Positions 59,800-64,000 of a stretch of 64,000 nt of DNA are shown piece by piece. The position numbers and the translations under genes are program-made. Source of the stretch: Eubacterium sp. Its GTDB lineage: Bacteria > Bacillota > Clostridia > Oscillospirales > Acutalibacteraceae. Every line of letters begins with the position of its first letter. Position 1 is the stretch's first letter. The DNA lies in the NCBI GenBank assembly GCA_017450645.1, contig JAFSTE010000003.1, positions 50,241 through 114,240 on the forward strand. The letters run 5' to 3'. The notes under the pieces are model-generated. The model made no database searches. It was given only the letters and a program-made list of their open reading frames with translations, and was not told the origin of the DNA.

Positions 59800-60687
59800 A
59801 TGAATAAATTAAGCAACAAGTCAAAGGGAATAATATGCATACTCCTCTCCGCGCTGTGCTTTAGCGGAATGAGTTCGTTTATTAACCTTTCGGGCGATTT
59901 ACCAACGCCGCAAAAGGTCTTTTTCCGCAACCTTGTCGCTTTTTTTATTGCAAGCTTTATGCTGATTAAAAACCACGAGAGCTTTAAACCGCATAAGGGT
60001 TGCCTTCCGTACCACCTTATACGCTCGGGCGTGGGACTGCTCGGTGTGTTCGGTAACTTTTACGCAACGACGCATATGGCACATACCGCAGACGCAGCTA
60101 TGCTAAACAAAATGTCGCCGTTTTTTACGCTTATATTCTCGGCGATATTCCTTAAAGAAAAGGTAAAGTTTAAGCAGGGCGTGGCAATCGTAGGCGCGTT
60201 TTTGGGCGCGATGCTTGTAATTAAACCGACCTTTAGTAATGTCGAGCTTTTGCCGTCGCTTGCGGGCTTTATCGGCGGAGTCGGCGCAGGCGCAGCCTAT
60301 ACCGCGGTGCGCCATATGGGCAATAAGGGCGAAAACGGACGCTTTACCGTGTTCTTTTTCTCGGCGTTTTCGCTTGCCGTTACAGCGCCTTACCTTATAT
60401 TTAACTACCACCCTATGAGCGGTAAACAGCTTTTGTATCTGCTGCTTGTCGGCGTATGCGCTGCGGGCGGTCAGTTCGGTATAACCGCGGCGTATACTTT
60501 TGCGCCGAGCAGAGAGATTTCGGTTTACGACTACTCTAATATTATTTTTACCGCGATAGAGGGTTATTTCTTCCTCGGTCACCAGATACCCGATATGTAC
60601 TCTATTGTGGGTTATATTGTAATCTGTTCAATGGCTGTTTGGATGTTTATCTACAACAACAAGGAGCCGTCGCTCAAAAAGACTTAA
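59800..60687 (+). CDS. EamA-family (DMT) transporter
   Basis: The 295-residue protein has about ten membrane helices in two EamA repeats (residues ~10-145 and ~155-285), e.g. LLSALCFSGMSSFINLSG, NKMSPFFTLIFSAIFLKEKV in the first and EISVYDYSNIIFTAIEGYFFLG in the second. Members export metabolites such as amino acids, purines or nucleotide sugars; the substrate here is unknown. The start ATG follows AAGGATAACA. It stands alone, flanked by repeat remnants and nrdR. Confidence 0.88.
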   Translation: MNKLSNKSKGIICILLSALCFSGMSSFINLSGDLPTPQKVFFRNLVAFFIASFMLIKNHESFKPHKGCLPYHLIRSGVGLLGVFGNFYATTHMAHTADAAMLNKMSPFFTLIFSAIFLKEKVKFKQGVAIVGAFLGAMLVIKPTFSNVELLPSLAGFIGGVGAGAAYTAVRHMGNKGENGRFTVFFFSAFSLAVTAPYLIFNYHPMSGKQLLYLLLVGVCAAGGQFGITAAYTFAPSREISVYDYSNIIFTAIEGYFFLGHQIPDMYSIVGYIVICSMAVWMFIYNNKEPSLKKT

Positions 60688-60784
60688 AAACATCAATATA
60701 TTGTTGTAAAGTAAAAAGCTTGCATTTTTCTATATATTGTGTTATAATGTACAGCGTAGTAACTTTTTGAGGAGGATTATCACT

Positions 60785-61234
60785 ATGAAATGTCCGTTTT
60801 GTTCATTTACAGACAGCAAGGTTATCGACTCTCGCCCCACGGACGAGAATGAGCGTATCAGACGCAGAAGAGAGTGCCTGCAGTGCGGCAAAAGATTTAC
60901 TACATACGAGATTATAGAGGATGTCCCGATTATTGTTATTAAGAAGGATAAGTCCCGCGAGGTATTCGACCGCAATAAGATTTTAAAGGGTATGCTGCGT
61001 GCGTGCGAAAAAAGGCATGTTACTATTAACGACCTTGAAACTAAGATTTCCGAGATTGAAACTTCGCTTCAGTCCTCGGTTGACAGAGAGGTTACCTCGG
61101 CAAAAATCGGCGAGCTTATTATGGAAAAGCTTAAGGAGATTGACGAGGTCGCTTATGTACGCTTTGCATCTGTATATAAAGAGTTCGACTCTGCGGAATC
61201 CTTCCGCGAAGAGCTTGCTAAGCTTAACGATTAA
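60785..61234 (+). CDS. nrdR: NrdR transcriptional repressor of ribonucleotide reductase genes
   Basis: The 149-residue protein has an N-terminal zinc ribbon ([18 protein letters not shown]...[12 protein letters not shown], with CxxC pairs) and an ATP-cone domain ([27 protein letters not shown]). NrdR represses nrd genes through ATP/dATP-sensitive DNA binding to NrdR boxes; its target operons are not in the window. ATG 60785 is preferred over a longer frame because GAGGAGG precedes it. A terminator follows at 61259-61290. Confidence 0.96.
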   Translation: MKCPFCSFTDSKVIDSRPTDENERIRRRRECLQCGKRFTTYEIIEDVPIIVIKKDKSREVFDRNKILKGMLRACEKRHVTINDLETKISEIETSLQSSVDREVTSAKIGELIMEKLKEIDEVAYVRFASVYKEFDSAESFREELAKLND

Positions 61235-61258
61235 TTATTTAATAGACACTTTTGTTTT

Positions 61259-61290
61259 ACCGCTCGGTTTGCGCCGGGCGGTTTTTTGTG
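61259..61290 (+). terminator. intrinsic terminator after nrdR
   Basis: ACCGCTCGG pairs with CCGGGCGGT around TTTGCG, followed by TTTTTTG. Confidence 0.85.
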
Positions 61291-61349
61291 CATATTAACA
61301 TAATCGTTTATTTACGAGTTGTACAAATTGGATAAAATGCCAAAAAATA

Positions 61350-61378
61350 TTGAATTAATGTGACAAAAATGGTAAAAT
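61350..61378 (+). promoter_or_regulatory. promoter of the Big2-domain gene
   Basis: TTGAAT (61350-61355), 17-bp spacer, TAAAAT (61373-61378), 35 bp before ATG 61413. Confidence 0.6.
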
Positions 61379-61412
61379 GTAATTACCAAAAAAATATGAT
61401 GGGGGATGTGTT

Positions 61413-62531
61413 ATGAAAGGCACGAAAAAAATTATTGTAATGATAGCTGTTATTATGGCTGTCGCAGTGTTCGCACCCGGTTTTCAGGGTACATTCGATA
61501 CCGGTATTACTTCTAATACTGTTGTTGAAGCACAGGCTGCAACAATTAAGCTTAATAAGAAAAAGGCTACTCTTATCAAGGGTAAGACCGTTAAGCTTAA
61601 GGTAAAGGGTACTAAGAAAAAGGTTAAGTGGACATCAAGCAACAAAAAGGTAGCAACAGTTACTAAAAAGGGTCTTGTAAAGGCTAAGAAAAAGGGTAAG
61701 GCTACCATCACCGCTAAGGTTGCAGGCAAGAAATTAAAGTGTAAGATTACTGTTGAAACACCTAAAATTTCTGCAACAAAGACATCTATTGTTATCTTTA
61801 AGACTAAGACAATTAAGATGAGCGGAACAACTCAGACCGTTAAGTGGTCAACAAGTAACTCTAAGGTTGCGGCAATCAAGAAGAACGGCAAATACGGCGT
61901 TAAGATTACTGCTAAAAAGGTTGGTACAGCAACAGTTACCGCAAAAGTAGGCGGCAAGAAGTACACCTGTAAGGTTACAGTAGCCGACACCAAAAAAGGT
62001 CAGAAGATGACCAAACTTAAAAACTTTATTAATCAGTACGGCGAAACCGCTACCGACGGTACAAAGTTCATCTATTTTAGCACATACTACATAGATGATA
62101 ATCAAAATAGAACAGACTATGAAACCCAGATGTGGTTTGAGGGCGATTCGCTTATTTGCAGCGAATATTGGACATACTCAAATGGCTTTGTTGATTCTAT
62201 CATTGTCGAGATTCAAAAATATAAATCCGATGTTTACGCCCAATACTGCTATTTTGATGAAGCTGAAAAATATAAACCGGAGTATCTTTGCGCTGCTTTC
62301 AGAGATTCTTCTTTCGAGGGCATGTATTATGAGGGCTATATTGAATTTGATTTCGACCCGCTTGATATGTCAGACGAGGCTATGAGCGATTATGATGCTT
62401 ACAACAGCGATGCTAACAAGCTGCTGTTCTGGGCAATTAAGGACAGCAACGAGCTTATCACTCAAGTTTTCAGAACTGGCGTTACAATGGCTGATTTAGG
62501 ATTCACCGGTTTCCTTTATTATGATGCTTAA
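61413..62531 (+). CDS. secreted protein with two Ig-like (Big2) domains
   Basis: The 372-residue protein has a signal peptide (MKGTKKIIVMIAVIMAVAVF...AQA). Two very basic Big2-like Ig domains follow (about 40-115 and 115-190): VKWTSSNKKVATVTKKGLVKAKKKGKATI and VKWSTSNSKVAAIKK with GTATVTAKVGGKKYTC. The C-terminal ~180 residues (TKLKNFINQYGETA onwards) are acidic and aromatic with no recognised family. The opposite charge of the two halves suggests wall anchoring by the basic part and display of the other. GGGGGAT precedes the ATG. Confidence 0.85.
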   Translation: MKGTKKIIVMIAVIMAVAVFAPGFQGTFDTGITSNTVVEAQAATIKLNKKKATLIKGKTVKLKVKGTKKKVKWTSSNKKVATVTKKGLVKAKKKGKATITAKVAGKKLKCKITVETPKISATKTSIVIFKTKTIKMSGTTQTVKWSTSNSKVAAIKKNGKYGVKITAKKVGTATVTAKVGGKKYTCKVTVADTKKGQKMTKLKNFINQYGETATDGTKFIYFSTYYIDDNQNRTDYETQMWFEGDSLICSEYWTYSNGFVDSIIVEIQKYKSDVYAQYCYFDEAEKYKPEYLCAAFRDSSFEGMYYEGYIEFDFDPLDMSDEAMSDYDAYNSDANKLLFWAIKDSNELITQVFRTGVTMADLGFTGFLYYDA

Positions 62532-62542
62532 TTAGTTTTGGG

Positions 62543-62579
62543 TTGCTCTTAGTAAAACGAATTGTTTTATTAAGAGCAA
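62543..62579 (+). terminator. hairpin between the last two genes
   Basis: TTGCTCTTAgTAAAAC and GTTTTATTAAGAGCAA form a long stem. There is no T-run after it, so termination is uncertain. Confidence 0.5.
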
Positions 62580-62600
62580 TTCTGATTTATGGAGTAAAAT

Positions 62601-63779
62601 ATGTTTAGTAAAAAAACAAATGCGTTGAGTCTGATTTTGGCATTGCTTATGCTCGTAAGCGTATTGCCAAACCGTAGTCTCACGGCACAGGCAAAGGATA
62701 AAGAACTAACAATGTATGTTGACGATACGGCAACTATATATGCCGATGTAGGATTTGATTATGTCTATGGCTCTGCCTTTTGGTCGTCTAATTCACCGGC
62801 TGTGCGTATTACATCGCGGTATGAAACGCACTGCGATATCAGGGCGGACGAGATTACCGACGGAATGACAGCAATTATTACCTGCCAATACAAAGTTGAA
62901 ATGACAAGCGGTTGGAAAAAAACAGAGTTATTTAACTGCTACGTTACTGTAGTAGGTCGCGACCCGACTGACATTACCATTACTCCGGAAAGGGAAAAAA
63001 CAAATCCGGGCATAAATGTAGGTTTGTCAGTGTCTGTTGAACCGCTTAATGCCGAGCGTAATATTACTTGGGATGTGTATAAACACGCAACATCAGATAT
63101 TGCAAGCTCGGATGATATTGTAGTACTCGACAGGGGTAGTGGATTTTTGTTATCCCAGCGGTATGTAATCAAGCCCAAAAAAATCGGTGCATACGATATT
63201 GTAGCAACAACTGCCAATGGTCTTACGGCAAAATGTCAAATTACTGTAGTTAAACCTGATGTTAGGCTTACTAAAACAAAATATGTTTATAACGGCAATG
63301 TAAAAAAGCCTGGCATAGAATATGTTAAAATGTACGATGGCAGCGTTGTCGATAAATCAGAATACACCGTTAAATATTCAAAAGGCCGCAAGGCAGTAGG
63401 ACGGCATACGGTAACCGTTAGTTTTGATAATAAGTACGCAGGGCATCCGTATTACTGGGGCAATATTACAAAAAGCTTTATTATAGTTCCCAAAGGCACC
63501 AAAATTACCAAGGTTACCAAAAAGAAAAAAGGCTTTATTGTTAAGTGGAAAAAGCGCAAAACGCAAACCACAGGCTACCAAATTGCCTACAGCAGAAACA
63601 AAAAGTTTAAAAAAGGAACGGTTAAAGCCATTAAGGTATCTAACAAAAAAACAAGCAAAAAGATATCCAAACTTAAATCCAAAAAGAAGTACTATGTTAA
63701 AATCCGCACTTATAAAAAGGTTAAAGGCAAGTACTATTACTCCTCTTGGTCTAAGGTTAAAACCGTTAAAACAAAATAG
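62601..63779 (+). CDS. secreted protein with Ig-like domain and basic C-terminal FN3-like module
   Basis: The 392-residue protein has a signal peptide (about 1-31), two Ig-like parts (about 35-220: ATIYADVGFDYVYGSAFWSS and ITITPEREKTNPGINVGLS), and an MBG/Ig-like repeat (about 222-300: VRLTKTKYVYNGNVKKPGI). A strongly basic FN3-like module ends the protein (TGYQIAYSRNKKFKKG, KKYYVKIRTYKK, ending WSKVKTVKTK). The last residues nearly match the ends of the two LRR paralogs. No enzyme domain is present, so it is probably a surface adhesin or wall-associated protein. A short hairpin (63781-63818) follows. Confidence 0.83.
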   Translation: MFSKKTNALSLILALLMLVSVLPNRSLTAQAKDKELTMYVDDTATIYADVGFDYVYGSAFWSSNSPAVRITSRYETHCDIRADEITDGMTAIITCQYKVEMTSGWKKTELFNCYVTVVGRDPTDITITPEREKTNPGINVGLSVSVEPLNAERNITWDVYKHATSDIASSDDIVVLDRGSGFLLSQRYVIKPKKIGAYDIVATTANGLTAKCQITVVKPDVRLTKTKYVYNGNVKKPGIEYVKMYDGSVVDKSEYTVKYSKGRKAVGRHTVTVSFDNKYAGHPYYWGNITKSFIIVPKGTKITKVTKKKKGFIVKWKKRKTQTTGYQIAYSRNKKFKKGTVKAIKVSNKKTSKKISKLKSKKKYYVKIRTYKKVKGKYYYSSWSKVKTVKTK

Positions 63780-64000
63780 AAAAATCCCTGCTCTTAGGGT
63801 GGGCAACTAAGGGATTTTGCAGCCTCAAAAACCATCTTTTCGCGTAATACTGCATTAAAAATGCTCGGAATAAACAAATTATTCCTGCGCTTTTTGCCTT
63901 GTGTTACACAAAAATCTAAATTTTTGAGGTGCAAAGCAATTTTGAAATAGCAATTTTTCGTTAGAACAATGAACAAAGAAGGGTTAAGGCTGACGCCTTA
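63780..64000. other. terminal intergenic region
   Basis: After the last gene there is a hairpin (AAAATCCCT at 63781-63789 with AGGGATTTT at 63810-63818) that may terminate it. The rest is AT-rich without a convincing gene; a 60-codon minus-strand frame (63794-63976) has no clear ribosome site and overlaps the hairpin. Confidence 0.5.

Noticed and set aside
63794-63976. 60-codon minus-strand frame at the window end
   Set aside because: It has no clear ribosome site, overlaps a hairpin after the last gene and matches no known family.
1-64000. tRNA, rRNA genes and CRISPR arrays
   Set aside because: None was seen: no cloverleaf-like segments, rRNA sequence or regularly spaced repeats with unique spacers were found by eye; a tRNAscan or CRISPR search would be decisive.

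Overview
The window looks like a chromosomal segment of a gut-type Firmicute, most likely Clostridia of the Ruminococcaceae/Oscillospiraceae kind. The reasons are moderate GC, perfect sigma-A style promoters, strong AGGAGG ribosome sites, a B. subtilis-type SOS box, BspA-like leucine-rich-repeat (LRR) surface proteins, Thr/Glu-rich linkers, ECF vitamin transporters, a reverse rubrerythrin and a split glutamate synthase. This is inferred from gene content; no rRNA is present to confirm it.

Layout. 1-4.0 kb: 3' part of a polysaccharide-export ABC ATPase, a small membrane protein, YebC, a pyridoxal-type kinase, a candidate 100-nt RNA gene, and a two-gene LexA-type unit encoding a sigma-region-4-like protein. 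4.2-8.5 kb: iolG-iolD-iolE, separated by large palindromic intergenic repeats. 8.6-12 kb (minus strand): signal peptidase I with a zinc ribbon, a glycosidase-like protein, an S23 four-helix-bundle gene flanked by heptamer repeats, and a TSCPD protein. 12-21.6 kb: the rpmG-secE-nusG-rplK-rplA / rplJ-rplL region (minus strand), split by two large plus-strand LRR genes with a broken copy of rplA between them. 21.8-25.4 kb: two flavoproteins and an ECF S component. 25.6-29.5 kb: araB-araA-araD. 29.5-39.7 kb: surface and cell-wall genes (VanW protein, LRR protein, two GH25 proteins, a GH51-like protein that lacks both catalytic glutamates, a Thr-rich anchored protein), with a TPP riboswitch and thiT among them. 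39.7-42.7 kb: tcdA, ttcA-like, ppa, rubrerythrin, DUF4177. 43-45.3 kb: lipoprotein, DUF4160/DUF2442 pair with its own operator, and a secreted protein. 45.4-56 kb: a nitrogen-assimilation block (leader RNA, 55-aa ORF, glnA, Amt-PII fusion, asnB, five-gene glutamate synthase). 56-64 kb: dinB with SOS boxes, class Ic aspartate aminotransferase, sugar isomerase, EamA transporter, nrdR and two secreted Ig-like/FN3 proteins.

How it works together. The nitrogen block covers ammonium entry and sensing (Amt-PII), glutamine formation (GlnA), glutamate formation (split GltS) and asparagine formation (AsnB). The araBAD genes feed arabinose into the pentose phosphate pathway. The surface genes share signal peptides and, in several cases, a very basic C-terminal FN3-like module, which suggests a common way of sitting at the cell envelope. 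dinB and the 3.4-kb gene pair carry the same SOS operator and are probably induced together by DNA damage.

The observations most worth following are the SOS-controlled gene pair, the duplicated and internally deleted rplA between two LRR genes, the promoter-driven small RNA, the strand-exchanging hairpins before glnA, and the GH51 pseudoenzyme.
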